From the IMG/VR virus record IMGVR_UViG_3300008110_004404, positions 1 to 35,120 of that record: a stretch of 35,120 nucleotides of DNA; one strand, given 5' to 3'. The notes under the pieces are model-generated. The model did not search any database, was not told the DNA's origin, and saw only the letters and a program-made list of their open reading frames with translations. The position numbers were made by a program, and so were the translations under genes. How positions within the stretch are numbered: the first letter of the stretch is position 1; every line of letters starts with the position of its first letter. Shown piece by piece: positions 1 to 6,820 of the stretch. Origin of the DNA: a virus.

Positions 1-70
1 ATACGGATTTCACGTTTTTGTTGCATATCTTTGCCGACTGCTACACGAATGTCAAAATCTACGTTACTCA
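1..70 (-). CDS. Unknown phage protein, N-terminal fragment (3' end outside window)
   Basis: The reading frame starts at the ATG at 70 and runs off the left edge; only about 23 residues are visible, beginning MSNVDFDIRV. An AAAGGAG ribosome site lies just upstream of the ATG, and a consensus sigma70-type promoter lies at 101-129. Too little protein is present to assign a family. It is a real gene start because promoter, ribosome site and open frame agree. Confidence 0.6.
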
Positions 71-100
71 TACAAGCTCCTTTAATCAATCAATACATGT

Positions 101-129
101 ATTATATGCCCAAACCGATTTATTGTCAA
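101..129 (-). promoter_or_regulatory. Sigma70-type promoter, perfect consensus
   Basis: On the minus strand TTGACA (129-124) and TATAAT (106-101) are separated by exactly 17 bp. It lies just downstream of a terminator and upstream of the gene starting at 70, so it opens a new transcription unit. Confidence 0.8.
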
Positions 130-136
130 GCCGTGG

Positions 137-156
137 AAAAGCCCCGTTTCCGGGGC
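137..156 (-). terminator. Rho-independent terminator
   Basis: On the minus strand a 6-bp GC stem, GCCCCG/CGGGGC with a GAAA loop, is followed directly by TTTT. It lies 19 bases beyond the stop of the gene at 175-447 and before the promoter at 101-129. It is the clearest terminator in the window. Confidence 0.85.
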
Positions 157-174
157 TAAATGTAATACTAAGTA

Positions 175-447
175 TTACTTTTTAGTTGTAGTAGTTTGAT
201 TTACAAAACCATACATTTTTTCCGCAGTTTCTAGGATTTGTTCTAGACCAGGAAAGACTGGCATTTCAACTTTGCTAACTAATTCACCTGTTTTAGGATC
301 CTTTATTGCAGTTAATTCCCATCCAGCAAATTTCATGCTGTATTCTTTTTCTACGAAATCTTTAGCCATTCCGAGGACATCACTACGAATCTCATAGCCG
401 TTTTTGCTGAATTTGACTTCAGGCATTTTTGGTGTGTAATCTGACAT
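175..447 (-). CDS. Conserved small phage protein, unknown function
   Basis: A 90-residue soluble protein with no signal peptide or membrane segment. It contains a YEIRSDVLGMAKDFVEKEY helix and ends in a threonine/lysine tail. Small T4-like phage proteins with an 'NGYEIR..VL..AK' pattern are familiar from aquatic phages, but I know no function. The ATG at 447 has a GGAG ribosome site close upstream and its own promoter at 472-500; a terminator follows at 137-156. It is therefore a single-gene transcription unit. Confidence 0.8.
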   Translation of the reverse strand: MSDYTPKMPEVKFSKNGYEIRSDVLGMAKDFVEKEYSMKFAGWELTAIKDPKTGELVSKVEMPVFPGLEQILETAEKMYGFVNQTTTTKK

Positions 448-471
448 ATTGTCTCCTGTGTTTGTCTGTGA

Positions 472-500
472 ATTATATAACTGTTAAGAATACCAGTCAA
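472..500 (-). promoter_or_regulatory. Sigma70-type promoter
   Basis: TTGACT (500-495) and TATAAT (477-472) are 17 bp apart on the minus strand. The expected start near 465 gives an 18-base leader containing a GGAG ribosome site before the ATG at 447. Confidence 0.75.
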
Positions 501-512
501 TCTAGTTTGGGT

Positions 513-599
513 TTATCGACCCTTTAAACCAGGTCCTGATCTATATTTCTTAATAGCCTGTATAGCCTCTAGGATGCTATCTATTAATTTTGCAAACAT
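513..599 (-). CDS. Possible 28-residue amphipathic peptide
   Basis: A short frame starts 2 bases after the stop of the gene at 602-877. The peptide begins MFAKLIDSILEAIQAIKKY and ends SGPGLKGR. Its first 20 residues would form an amphipathic helix with a basic tail, as in small phage membrane-active peptides. The ribosome site is weak (AAGCAG). No family is recognised, and the call rests on tight spacing and composition only. Confidence 0.4.
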   Translation of the reverse strand: MFAKLIDSILEAIQAIKKYRSGPGLKGR

Positions 600-601
600 G
601 A

Positions 602-877
602 TTATTCTGCTTTCTTACTGGCAGCTTTTTTGGCTGCTGTTGGGAACTTTACAGTTTTGGCAACTTCGTCAAAGAACTGTTTGCTTGTAAAAATTAAACC
701 CAATGATGTAGCAAAAGCCATTGTTGCATCAGCATAACGCTTTGTGTAATCTGCTTGGGAATCAACGAATGTGTTCATTGCTTTGGCAATTCCTTCGTGT
801 TGTACAAAATTTGTTACGAATTGCTTTTTGGCTTCTTGGACCGCGTCAATAGCGGCGTAATTGAAAGTGTTAAACAT
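602..877 (-). CDS. Phasin-like small helical phage protein
   Basis: A 91-residue, almost entirely helical protein that ends in an Ala/Lys tail (AAKKAASKKAE). The central pattern 'FVDSQADYTKRYADATMAFA' and 'SKQFFDEVAKTVKF' resembles phasin-type helical proteins, which coat granules or act as structural helices. The resemblance is from composition and spacing only, not a confirmed family. The ATG at 877 has an AGGAGA ribosome site, and a late-type promoter box lies at 939-946, suggesting abundant late expression. Confidence 0.75.
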   Translation of the reverse strand: MFNTFNYAAIDAVQEAKKQFVTNFVQHEGIAKAMNTFVDSQADYTKRYADATMAFATSLGLIFTSKQFFDEVAKTVKFPTAAKKAASKKAE

Positions 878-938
878 TTTTATCTCCTATGTGTGTGTTT
901 AAAATTGGGTTTTTATGCAGAACCCATAACTGCATTAA

Positions 939-946
939 TATTTATG
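939..946 (-). promoter_or_regulatory. Late-type promoter box CATAAATA
   Basis: The minus strand reads CATAAATA about 60 bases upstream of the phasin-like gene. T4 late promoters are TATAAATA, and relatives in T4-like marine phages relax the first base. The box lies immediately after the stop of the frame at 948-1151. Confidence 0.55.
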
Positions 947-947
947 C

Positions 948-1151
948 CTATCCTACTCTATCATGTATTTCTCTATACTTTTTTAGAGCAAGTACTCTAG
1001 CAATTAGTAATCTATTTTCTGCGTACTCGGATAATGTATCGTCTACATCTTCTTCAACAATTTTAACTTTACGATATCTAGTACAAAGAGCCTCATCATC
1101 AAACTCTAATAGACTTGGATCAGCCCCTTGTTTGATTAATGAGTATCTTAT
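948..1151 (-). CDS. Small conserved-looking phage protein with a non-ATG start
   Basis: An open frame of about 67 residues reads IRYSLIKQGADPSLLEFDD, later EEDVDDTLSEYAENRLLIA, and ends at TAG (950-948). There is no ATG, GTG or TTG between the preceding in-frame stop and the conserved-looking body. The best start by position is ATA at 1151, 4 bases after the stop of the gene at 1156-1386. The 'LIKQGAxPxLLEFDDEA..RYRKV' pattern recalls small proteins of T4-like aquatic phages, so I regard it as a real gene whose start is rare, mutated or mis-sequenced. Confidence 0.5.
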   Translation of the reverse strand: MRYSLIKQGADPSLLEFDDEALCTRYRKVKIVEEDVDDTLSEYAENRLLIARVLALKKYREIHDRVG

Positions 1152-1155
1152 TGGA

Positions 1156-1386
1156 TTACTTCTTAGGAGCTTCGGCTTTTTGATCCTTAGCTGGTTCGCT
1201 TTTGGGATTAGCTTTCTTTTCAGCCTCCTTGTCAGCCTTCTTCTTAGCTAATTTCATTTCGCCAGCAGGTGCTGCCGGTGTAGCCGGAGCAGTTGCGGCT
1301 GCTGGGGCAGCTGGTGCTTTTGCTGGCTCTGCGGCAAATGCAGATACTGTAACTAGGGTAGCGATTAGAGTTGCGATTAGTTTCAT
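1156..1386 (-). CDS. Exported Ala/Pro/Lys-rich small protein
   Basis: A 76-residue protein with a classical Sec signal peptide at residues 1-19 (MKLIATLIATLVTVSAFA, then AEP). The low-complexity mature part is Ala/Pro-rich at first, then Lys/Glu-rich. There is no cysteine at the cleavage site, so it is not a lipoprotein. Similar short secreted Ala/Pro/Lys proteins occur in betaproteobacteria, suggesting host-derived material or mimicry. The mature form would lie in the periplasm. An AAGGAAAA ribosome site precedes the ATG at 1386. Function unknown. Confidence 0.7.
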   Translation of the reverse strand: MKLIATLIATLVTVSAFAAEPAKAPAAPAAATAPATPAAPAGEMKLAKKKADKEAEKKANPKSEPAKDQKAEAPKK

Positions 1387-1466
1387 TTTGTTTTCCTTTG
1401 AAGTTAATGAATTCGTAGTTTTGTCTACATATATATATAACGCGGTAGCCTGTATAAAAGTTTACA

Positions 1467-1643
1467 TCAACCGCCACGACCAGTACGTCTTACCACACTA
1501 CTTCCCCCAAATCCTTTTGAATTAGGTTTAGGTCCTTGTTTCTTTGGAGCCTTACCTAAGCCCGGATGAAGTTCAGTGTTATTCTTTTTGGCTTCGTTAG
1601 CCATGTTAATAAACGGGTTCTTGCTTTTCTTTTCTTCTGTCAT
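1467..1643 (-). CDS. Small basic phage protein, 58 residues
   Basis: The frame starts at the ATG at 1643, which overlaps the stop of the upstream gene as ATGA, and ends at TGA (1469-1467). The protein begins MTEEKKSKNPFINMANEAKK, is rich in Lys and Gly, and ends SVVRRTGRGG. An arginine/glycine C-terminus of this kind recurs in small T4-like phage proteins and suggests nucleic-acid contact. No function is known. It is just short of usual ORF cut-offs, and the coupling overlap supports it. Confidence 0.7.
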   Translation of the reverse strand: MTEEKKSKNPFINMANEAKKNNTELHPGLGKAPKKQGPKPNSKGFGGSSVVRRTGRGG

Positions 1644-2026
1644 TTTTTTACCTTTATTGAATGTAAGTAACTATCTAGATCACCGTACAAATTAAGTAAC
1701 ATAGATATTCTACTGTCATATAACCTGATAAAAGGTTTATTACCTTTATCACTTTTATTTACATCAATGTAGTAGGGACATTTGATTTTTTTGTCTAAGT
1801 CCAGAATGAAGGCATACCAACTATATTTTTTGGATGCTTCAAAGTCGTGGTTATAGTGTTCAATTTTGGCAAACCGTAATTCCAAATCACCAACTTGAGT
1901 GAGTCTTAATCCACCACGAGGATTAAACCACCATTTCTTTATTGCTTCTTCATATGACCAAGTAGTATCAGATAACTGGTCTATTACAGTTTTAGTTAGT
2001 TGTTCTTTGTATCTGATTTTATTCAT
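1640..2026 (-). CDS. Conserved phage protein with WWFNPRGGLRLT motif
   Basis: About 128 residues from the ATG at 2026. A GTG at 2038 is possible but lies deeper inside the upstream gene; the ATG gives a tight ATGAATAA overlap with that gene's stop. The motif WWFNPRGGLRLTQVGD (about residues 32-47) is followed by mixed alpha/beta sequence ending in a basic tail. The 'GGLRLT' motif is familiar in uncharacterised proteins of T4-like aquatic phages. Function unknown. It is coupled to the 58-residue gene downstream. Confidence 0.75.
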   Translation of the reverse strand: MNKIRYKEQLTKTVIDQLSDTTWSYEEAIKKWWFNPRGGLRLTQVGDLELRFAKIEHYNHDFEASKKYSWYAFILDLDKKIKCPYYIDVNKSDKGNKPFIRLYDSRISMLLNLYGDLDSYLHSIKVKK

Positions 2027-2312
2027 CTGGATAAACACGTGTGCCGTTGTTCATAAACACCACAGTAAATTTATCAGTTTTGAATTGTATATTCAGTTTG
2101 CGGCATAGATTTCTTGCATGACCGGGATTACTAAAACTTGTTTTTTTATATTTTGGAACGGCTTCACTATCTAAGTAATGTTGACTTTTTAAGTTGATAG
2201 GTTGGTTATCATAGAACACAGCCCATATTCCTGCTGCCTCTACAATTTGATCACATTTGTATGTTTCTTTATCAACTATTTCTAGTATTACTTTAGGTTG
2301 TGTTCTGCTCAT
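2019..2312 (-). CDS. Unknown phage protein, 97 residues
   Basis: A soluble protein beginning MSRTQPKVILEIVDKETYK with a C-terminal KFTVVFMNNGTRVYPDE strand. The middle has a helix SNPGHARNLCRKLN. No family recognised. It starts 3 bases after the stop of the gene at 2316-2507 and overlaps the start of the gene at 1640-2026, so it belongs to the same tightly packed run. Confidence 0.65.
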   Translation of the reverse strand: MSRTQPKVILEIVDKETYKCDQIVEAAGIWAVFYDNQPINLKSQHYLDSEAVPKYKKTSFSNPGHARNLCRKLNIQFKTDKFTVVFMNNGTRVYPDE

Positions 2313-2315
2313 TGT

Positions 2316-2507
2316 TTACCATTTGCCACCAGTCATTACGATAGTAACATCCTCAGTTTTATTATTAGTCTGTCCTCTTTGGTCTAAAAGTAATACCATA
2401 ATTTCGTCACGCATTTCTTTAGCATCAGTGATTGGAATCAATAATTCACGGGATTGGCGTGCCTCTGCACTAGCCACTTTATCTATAAATTTTTTAATTT
2501 GACTCAT
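2316..2507 (-). CDS. Small conserved phage protein, 63 residues
   Basis: A charged, helical protein (MSQIKKFIDKVASAEARQSR) with an 'ITDAKEMRDEIMVLLLDQRG' segment and a C-terminal VTIVMTGGKW strand. Small proteins of the type 'FIDKVAxAExRQxRE' are recurrent in T4-like aquatic phages. Function unknown. It sits 7 bases after the stop of the gene at 2515-2961. Confidence 0.7.
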   Translation of the reverse strand: MSQIKKFIDKVASAEARQSRELLIPITDAKEMRDEIMVLLLDQRGQTNNKTEDVTIVMTGGKW

Positions 2508-2514
2508 TGTATAT

Positions 2515-2961
2515 TTATGCTAACAAAACCTCATCCTCTGTCTTAAAAGGACCTGTATAGTCATATCGTTGCACAAAAATGTACTTTGGACAGAAAATCT
2601 TTACAAATTCTTCATTTTGTTTGATTCCGAACCACCCTGCAACATAGTAACACTTACTCTTGGGAGTTTTAGTAAAAATATGCAGTTTTCGTTTCACATC
2701 ATAAAAACTATTGTAAATCCGATTACCACTAGTAGGATAGATAGCAAACGGAGGTGCTGATTGCTTTTCTTGTTTCCCTACCTTTTCAAACTCAATTTGT
2801 TTTGATTTTTCAATGGCTTTGGTACTACTGTACTTTTCAACAGTATTATCCATGATTACTTGATAATCACTACCCTCTTGAATTACATTACCTACTTTTT
2901 TGTCACCGTCTGTGACTACCCAATATTCACCTTTAATAATAGGTTTAGCTACTAGATTCAT
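2515..2961 (-). CDS. Conserved phage protein, 148 residues
   Basis: Begins MNLVAKPIIKGEYWVVTDG. The C-terminal half has the pattern YPTSGNRIYNSFYDVKRKLH, then TKTPKSKCYYVAGWF, then IFVQRYDYTGPF. This arrangement is a recurrent uncharacterised family in T4-like phages of marine and freshwater bacteria. No enzyme motif is visible. It overlaps the end of the gene at 2945-3427 by 17 bases, consistent with co-translation. Confidence 0.75.
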   Translation of the reverse strand: MNLVAKPIIKGEYWVVTDGDKKVGNVIQEGSDYQVIMDNTVEKYSSTKAIEKSKQIEFEKVGKQEKQSAPPFAIYPTSGNRIYNSFYDVKRKLHIFTKTPKSKCYYVAGWFGIKQNEEFVKIFCPKYIFVQRYDYTGPFKTEDEVLLA

Positions 2962-3427
2962 CTTTATTATCCTTTGTTAATTCTGCTACAAACAAGAAAT
3001 GTTCATAGGCTTTTCTAACTGCTGGAACAGTTAATAGTTTCTCTGCTTCCACAGACATTGCTTTGACTGCTTCTTCACATGCCTCACGTGCGCTAGGCCA
3101 TTGTAGTGCATGGTTCTCTACACCAAATGCTTTACTCAATGCTTTCCAACAACGTAGTTGTTCAGGTGTTAATTCTTTTTGTTTGTTAGTAGGGCGCAAA
3201 TCACTAGCCTTCATTAATGCCGAACTAATTGCATCTTCTGCTACACGGCCAGCCGCAATCATTGGTGCATATGCAGGGTTTACGTTGTAACGTGTGCTTT
3301 GCCCACCGGGATAGCATATTACAAGATGTGCCCCTTCAGGAAACGCATCCATAAGTGTTTGGTCGTACTCATACACTGGTACGTATCTACGACCTACTTT
3401 CTTATAAAAAATTGTTTTCTCGCTCAT
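2945..3427 (-). CDS. Conserved phage protein, 160 residues
   Basis: The N-terminal part has YVPVYEYDQTLMDAFPEGAH followed by VICYPGGQSTRYNVNP; the rest is helical and Ala-rich. The same N-terminal pattern recurs in uncharacterised proteins of T4-like cyano- and other aquatic phages. The ATG at 3427 overlaps the exonuclease stop as ATGA, so translation is probably coupled. Function unknown. Confidence 0.75.
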   Translation of the reverse strand: MSEKTIFYKKVGRRYVPVYEYDQTLMDAFPEGAHLVICYPGGQSTRYNVNPAYAPMIAAGRVAEDAISSALMKASDLRPTNKQKELTPEQLRCWKALSKAFGVENHALQWPSAREACEEAVKAMSVEAEKLLTVPAVRKAYEHFLFVAELTKDNKDESSS

Positions 3428-4428
3428 TGTGCTAACAAATTACCCTTATATGGTTCATTCAACCAACGTGCGAATGTTTCAGCATTTTCTGAAAGTTTTG
3501 TAAGTTCATACTTGCCGCAGAATTTCATAAAATGAACGCCCACTTGTGGTGTTGTAGTAGTGCGAACACCTATGCGAATTGATTCATCAACCAGTTGTTT
3601 AATATCATCGGGTTGTGCTGTTAAGTCGATCAACATCCGATTCCTGTTATAGCAATCACGCACTACTTGTTCTTGATTATTATGGTCAAGCCAGCGTTGT
3701 AGCATGAACGTGTTCCATCGGAAGCCCTGCGCATTACGATCCTCAAATGCCTCACGAATGCCGACACGATTCTTACTACCTTTCTCAGGGGCACGGGGAT
3801 ATGCAGTGAATACATTGTCGCCTGCGTCACCGCGGATAATTTTCTTAAACAGTAAGTACTCAGGATCTTCTAACAGTTTAGGCTGTTTAGTTTTTTTATC
3901 AATAACTGGCTTGCCATTTTCTTTGAAGTATCCCTCTAGAGTGATAAGTTCACCTGCTACCCCCTGATATTGATTGACATTTGGTGCAATTAACTGTACA
4001 AAATCGCTGTCGGTTGAAATTATATAGTGTGTATCTTCTGGGTGCAAGTGAATGAATCGGGCAATCAAGTCATCAGCCTCTGCTTGAGGATGACGTAGGA
4101 CACTGACGTTGGTTTTCCCTTTGATGAAAGTGGTGAACTTTTCGTAAGTTTCCCAAAACATGGTGTTTTCTTCTTTTTCAGCCTCAGTGACTGACATTGC
4201 ATCAACCACACGATTCTTTTTGTAAGGTTCGTATACGGCCTTCCTCCATGATTTCCCCTCCAAGCAGAATACAACATGGTCAATTCCATATCGTTTTACT
4301 GCTTGATTAACACTAGCAAGTGTCAAGTGCAAGGCCATTCCGATCTTTTCTTCTAGTGTAGAGTTGCGGCTTGCAACGTGTCTAGCACGGAAGAAAGTGT
4401 TTGCGGTATCAATGAGTGCGTATTTCAT
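3424..4428 (-). CDS. rnh: 5'-3' exonuclease of the FEN / T4 RNase H type
   Basis: A 334-residue FEN-family nuclease that would remove RNA primers or flaps at replication forks. Acidic metal-binding motifs are in the family order: D7 in ALIDTANTFFRA, E57 in FCLEGKSWR, E117/D119/D120 in EADDLIA, D140/D142 in STDSDF, and D201/D204 in GDAGDN of the helix-hairpin-helix region. T4 RNase H is about 305 residues. Glu rather than Asp at position 57 is a mild variation. The ATG at 4428 has no visible ribosome site. A perfect sigma70 promoter (4435-4463) would start the RNA at or next to this ATG. Confidence 0.88.
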   Translation of the reverse strand: MKYALIDTANTFFRARHVASRNSTLEEKIGMALHLTLASVNQAVKRYGIDHVVFCLEGKSWRKAVYEPYKKNRVVDAMSVTEAEKEENTMFWETYEKFTTFIKGKTNVSVLRHPQAEADDLIARFIHLHPEDTHYIISTDSDFVQLIAPNVNQYQGVAGELITLEGYFKENGKPVIDKKTKQPKLLEDPEYLLFKKIIRGDAGDNVFTAYPRAPEKGSKNRVGIREAFEDRNAQGFRWNTFMLQRWLDHNNQEQVVRDCYNRNRMLIDLTAQPDDIKQLVDESIRIGVRTTTTPQVGVHFMKFCGKYELTKLSENAETFARWLNEPYKGNLLAQ

Positions 4429-4434
4429 GTGTGT

Positions 4435-4463
4435 ATTATATACGTATATTTAGATTTTGTCAA
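4435..4463 (-). promoter_or_regulatory. Sigma70-type promoter of the exonuclease gene
   Basis: TTGACA (4463-4458), 17 bp, TATAAT (4440-4435): a perfect match. The seventh base after the -10 hexamer is 4428, the A of the start codon, so the transcript is predicted to be leaderless. The -35 and spacer lie in one copy of a 22-bp direct repeat. Confidence 0.8.
4442..4463. repeat. 22-bp direct repeat, copy 1 (flanks HNH gene)
   Basis: The + strand begins ACGTATATTTAG and ends TTTTGTCAA. It is identical to 4898-4919. This copy holds the -35 and most of the spacer of the exonuclease promoter. The two copies bracket the HNH endonuclease gene, with a 456-bp repeat-to-repeat period. Confidence 0.9.
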
Positions 4464-4470
4464 ACTTGTA

Positions 4471-4863
4471 TTACCCAAAGTCAAATAATTTTGTATCAAG
4501 TAATTTTGCCCTCCTAGATTCAGTGGGAGTTAGATGATGCTCATTAGCTAATGTGACTATCGGGTGACATAGCTTACACAAAACTTCAATATTTTTAGGA
4601 TCTCTGTTAGAGTTGATCCCGTCAATATGATTGATATCTAATTGTGCAGGATGTGTGATTATCTTTGCCCCGCATGGAAATCCATACTGCCCATTTTTGT
4701 TAGCACAACCGCTATTTAATTTCCATTGATCAACCTCATGTTTACGGTAAGTCCTGTGTGCTGAACAAACTTGTTTGTTCTTATTACTTTTTTTATTATG
4801 TTGACCAACCGTTTTATGACAGTTTGGCATTGAACATTTCAAATAATTTAAGGTAGTTGCCAT
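4471..4863 (-). CDS. HNH homing-type endonuclease
   Basis: A 130-residue free-standing HNH endonuclease. The HNH core is LDINHIDGINSN (residues 75-86), with D76 and H79, followed by N91 and a LCKLCH metal site (C96, C99, H100). Further cysteines C10, C15, C33, C53 and C64 probably bind zinc. Free-standing HNH genes in phages usually act as selfish homing endonucleases, cutting relatives that lack the gene. It has an AGGA ribosome site and its own promoter. It sits between the helicase and exonuclease genes, bracketed by an exact 22-bp repeat, so it looks like a recent insertion. Confidence 0.85.
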   Translation of the reverse strand: MATTLNYLKCSMPNCHKTVGQHNKKSNKNKQVCSAHRTYRKHEVDQWKLNSGCANKNGQYGFPCGAKIITHPAQLDINHIDGINSNRDPKNIEVLCKLCHPIVTLANEHHLTPTESRRAKLLDTKLFDFG

Positions 4864-4890
4864 TAGAATTCCTTTTAAGTTTAAACCTTA

Positions 4891-4919
4891 AATATAAACG
4901 TATATTTAGATTTTGTCAA
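4891..4919 (-). promoter_or_regulatory. Sigma70-type promoter of the HNH gene
   Basis: TTGACA (4919-4914), 17 bp, TATATT (4896-4891). The -35 lies inside the last codons of the helicase gene. The -35 and spacer are the second copy of the repeat that forms the exonuclease promoter. Confidence 0.7.
4898..4919. repeat. 22-bp direct repeat, copy 2
   Basis: Identical to 4442-4463. It includes the final codons and stop of the helicase gene (VDKI, stop). Before HNH insertion the helicase would have run straight into the exonuclease promoter. Confidence 0.9.
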
Positions 4920-6714
4920 CGCCAGGCTGCCCATTTACATATCTAGTCAAGTGGTCTTTGTGTAAGAAAGTTTTAATACGATGGACGTTAGAACAAACCC
5001 CGACTCTATTTTCTACTGAGTTATTGTAGCGGTTACCATCTTTATGCTCACCGTCAATCATGTTGCATTGTCCAGTTAAAAATGTCTCAAAGTCTATATC
5101 ACCGTAATTTTGACAATAAACCGCATAATGATTCATTAAGCAATTAGGTAATCCATTTGTTCCAGTAGGACACCCTGTGCAATATTCAGATTTAATATAG
5201 TCATCGAACCTACGATTTGCACGAATACTGCTTCCAAATTGCTCAGTATTATAGTAACCTGTCTTCAAGTTGTCTAAGAAATAACTAAGACCTTTTTGAA
5301 CTGTCCATTTGCCATCACTGTATGCTTTGACAACTTTTTCGGATAACAAGGTACTTTCAGTCAATACGATACATACTGCACTGCTCATATATACATACAA
5401 CAAACACAGGAAATATTTTTGTTGATGATTGATTGGCAGGCTGTAAATATAATTACGGGCATCTTCGTGATTGCGGAAGTAAGGTAAACGACTTGTACGT
5501 GCATAAAACTGAACCCAATTGTTTTCCACTAATTGTTGACTTGGATTACGAACAACACCTGATACTGCTAAACGAGGCAAGTTGGCACCCATCATAAATT
5601 TATTCTTAACGACAAAAACTGTTGGGCGATTTTCTTTTTCTGGACTGTTAGCCATTTTAATAGCATCAAGCGTATTTTTAGTGTAAACACCATCATACTC
5701 TAAAGTATCAATTAAGTCAACCAAGTCCCAATTTTCTTTGGTACAATCATTACGAACTGTAGTTTCCAAGTCATCCCATGTTTTTGCTCGGTCTTCCTTT
5801 GCGTTGACATTACCGACACGGATCGAAACTGCTGGCATCATCTTACGAATTGGACTATTTGTAGTAACTAAATCCCATGTTTCTTGTGTAATTGAATTTT
5901 GCAAATCTTTAATTACATTAACATGATTTTTATACCAAGAAAAAATAGTACTATAACTGTTGTCTAATGTTGATGGCAAGAAATGCACAAACGGCATAGT
6001 CAATGGGTTAAACGGCATTACTGGTAGTGGCCAGTAAGTCATACTACCGTGATATGTAACACCAGTCTGACTCACGGTTGGGGTAGCTGTGAACTGAATC
6101 ACTAATGATCCATTTTCACGCAATGCATCTAAATTATGAAAAGTAGTAAGTTTTGCTTGATTGTTTTTTGCACCTGTCGAAACTTTCATATCATCAATAT
6201 GAGGGACACCGTTTGCATAATGCGCTTCGTCATTGATAATACAATCAAACTTGATATTAGGGTTCTTATGAATCTTTTTGTGATTCTTATTAAACCATGC
6301 ATTTGTCACGACTAAAATGTTTACATCACCTTTGAGAGATTTTTTACTATTCGCTACATCTAGTAAATCTTTTTCTTCATAGACACAAACAGTAAGACCG
6401 TCAATAGTTTTGTAGTCTAAGTTTTCTAATGTTTCCCAAATGTCATCACGTACTTCACGCGGTGGCGCAATGATTAAAAAATTACGTAAAGATTTAACAC
6501 CCGGAATTTGTAGACGAACAAGGCTAGGAATCAAATAGTTACTAATTACAAAAGTCTTACCAGCGCCGGTGTTTGCTGTACCCAATAGCATATGAGGGTT
6601 GCCTGTAGTAAGCATCAACTCAGCATAATTCAAAATATTATCATGTAGAAATTCACGTTGGTCTTTATCCATCGGATATTTACAAGTGAATTCACGGTTA
6701 GTTTTCATAAGCAT
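4906..6714 (-). CDS. SF2 (DEAH) helicase with C-terminal HNH-like domain
   Basis: A 602-residue protein. Walker A is GTANTGAGKT (residues 45-54), motif II is NDEAHYA with D162 E163 A164 H165, motif III is FTATPT (208-213), and a motif VI-like QFYARTSRLP lies in the second RecA fold. It may unwind or remodel DNA, as T4 UvsW does, but it is not clearly that family. The C-terminal region (about 500-602) has cysteines C512, C515 and C525. These are followed by MIDGEHKDGNRYNNS and a VC...H segment resembling an HNH/zinc nuclease fold. The start could be residue 1 or the second Met at residue 3. A TTGACT-17-TATACT promoter lies at 6748-6776. Confidence 0.82.
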   Translation of the reverse strand: MLMKTNREFTCKYPMDKDQREFLHDNILNYAELMLTTGNPHMLLGTANTGAGKTFVISNYLIPSLVRLQIPGVKSLRNFLIIAPPREVRDDIWETLENLDYKTIDGLTVCVYEEKDLLDVANSKKSLKGDVNILVVTNAWFNKNHKKIHKNPNIKFDCIINDEAHYANGVPHIDDMKVSTGAKNNQAKLTTFHNLDALRENGSLVIQFTATPTVSQTGVTYHGSMTYWPLPVMPFNPLTMPFVHFLPSTLDNSYSTIFSWYKNHVNVIKDLQNSITQETWDLVTTNSPIRKMMPAVSIRVGNVNAKEDRAKTWDDLETTVRNDCTKENWDLVDLIDTLEYDGVYTKNTLDAIKMANSPEKENRPTVFVVKNKFMMGANLPRLAVSGVVRNPSQQLVENNWVQFYARTSRLPYFRNHEDARNYIYSLPINHQQKYFLCLLYVYMSSAVCIVLTESTLLSEKVVKAYSDGKWTVQKGLSYFLDNLKTGYYNTEQFGSSIRANRRFDDYIKSEYCTGCPTGTNGLPNCLMNHYAVYCQNYGDIDFETFLTGQCNMIDGEHKDGNRYNNSVENRVGVCSNVHRIKTFLHKDHLTRYVNGQPGVDKI

Positions 6715-6747
6715 ATCGGCTCTTACTTAGTAGTCAAAGAAGTACGT

Positions 6748-6776
6748 AGTATACACGACTACAGATATTAAGTCAA
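6748..6776 (-). promoter_or_regulatory. Sigma70-type promoter of the helicase gene
   Basis: TTGACT (6776-6771), 17 bp, TATACT (6753-6748). The predicted start near 6741 gives a leader of about 27 bases before the ATG at 6714. Confidence 0.7.
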
Positions 6777-6820
6777 CCAAAAACTTAATACTTTTGTTTG
6801 TTTTAATGTTAATAAGTTAA

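Noticed and set aside
755-1525. Overlapping plus-strand frames in this interval
   Set aside because: They mirror minus-strand genes with ribosome sites and couplings; their products are low-complexity and have no recognisable motifs.
2512-2519. CATAAATA late-type box on the minus strand
   Set aside because: Expected RNA start would fall at or inside the start codon at 2507, and the bases are needed for the end of the upstream gene; probably chance.
4065-4289. Minus-strand frame inside the exonuclease gene
   Set aside because: Out-of-frame shadow of a gene with a complete set of catalytic motifs.
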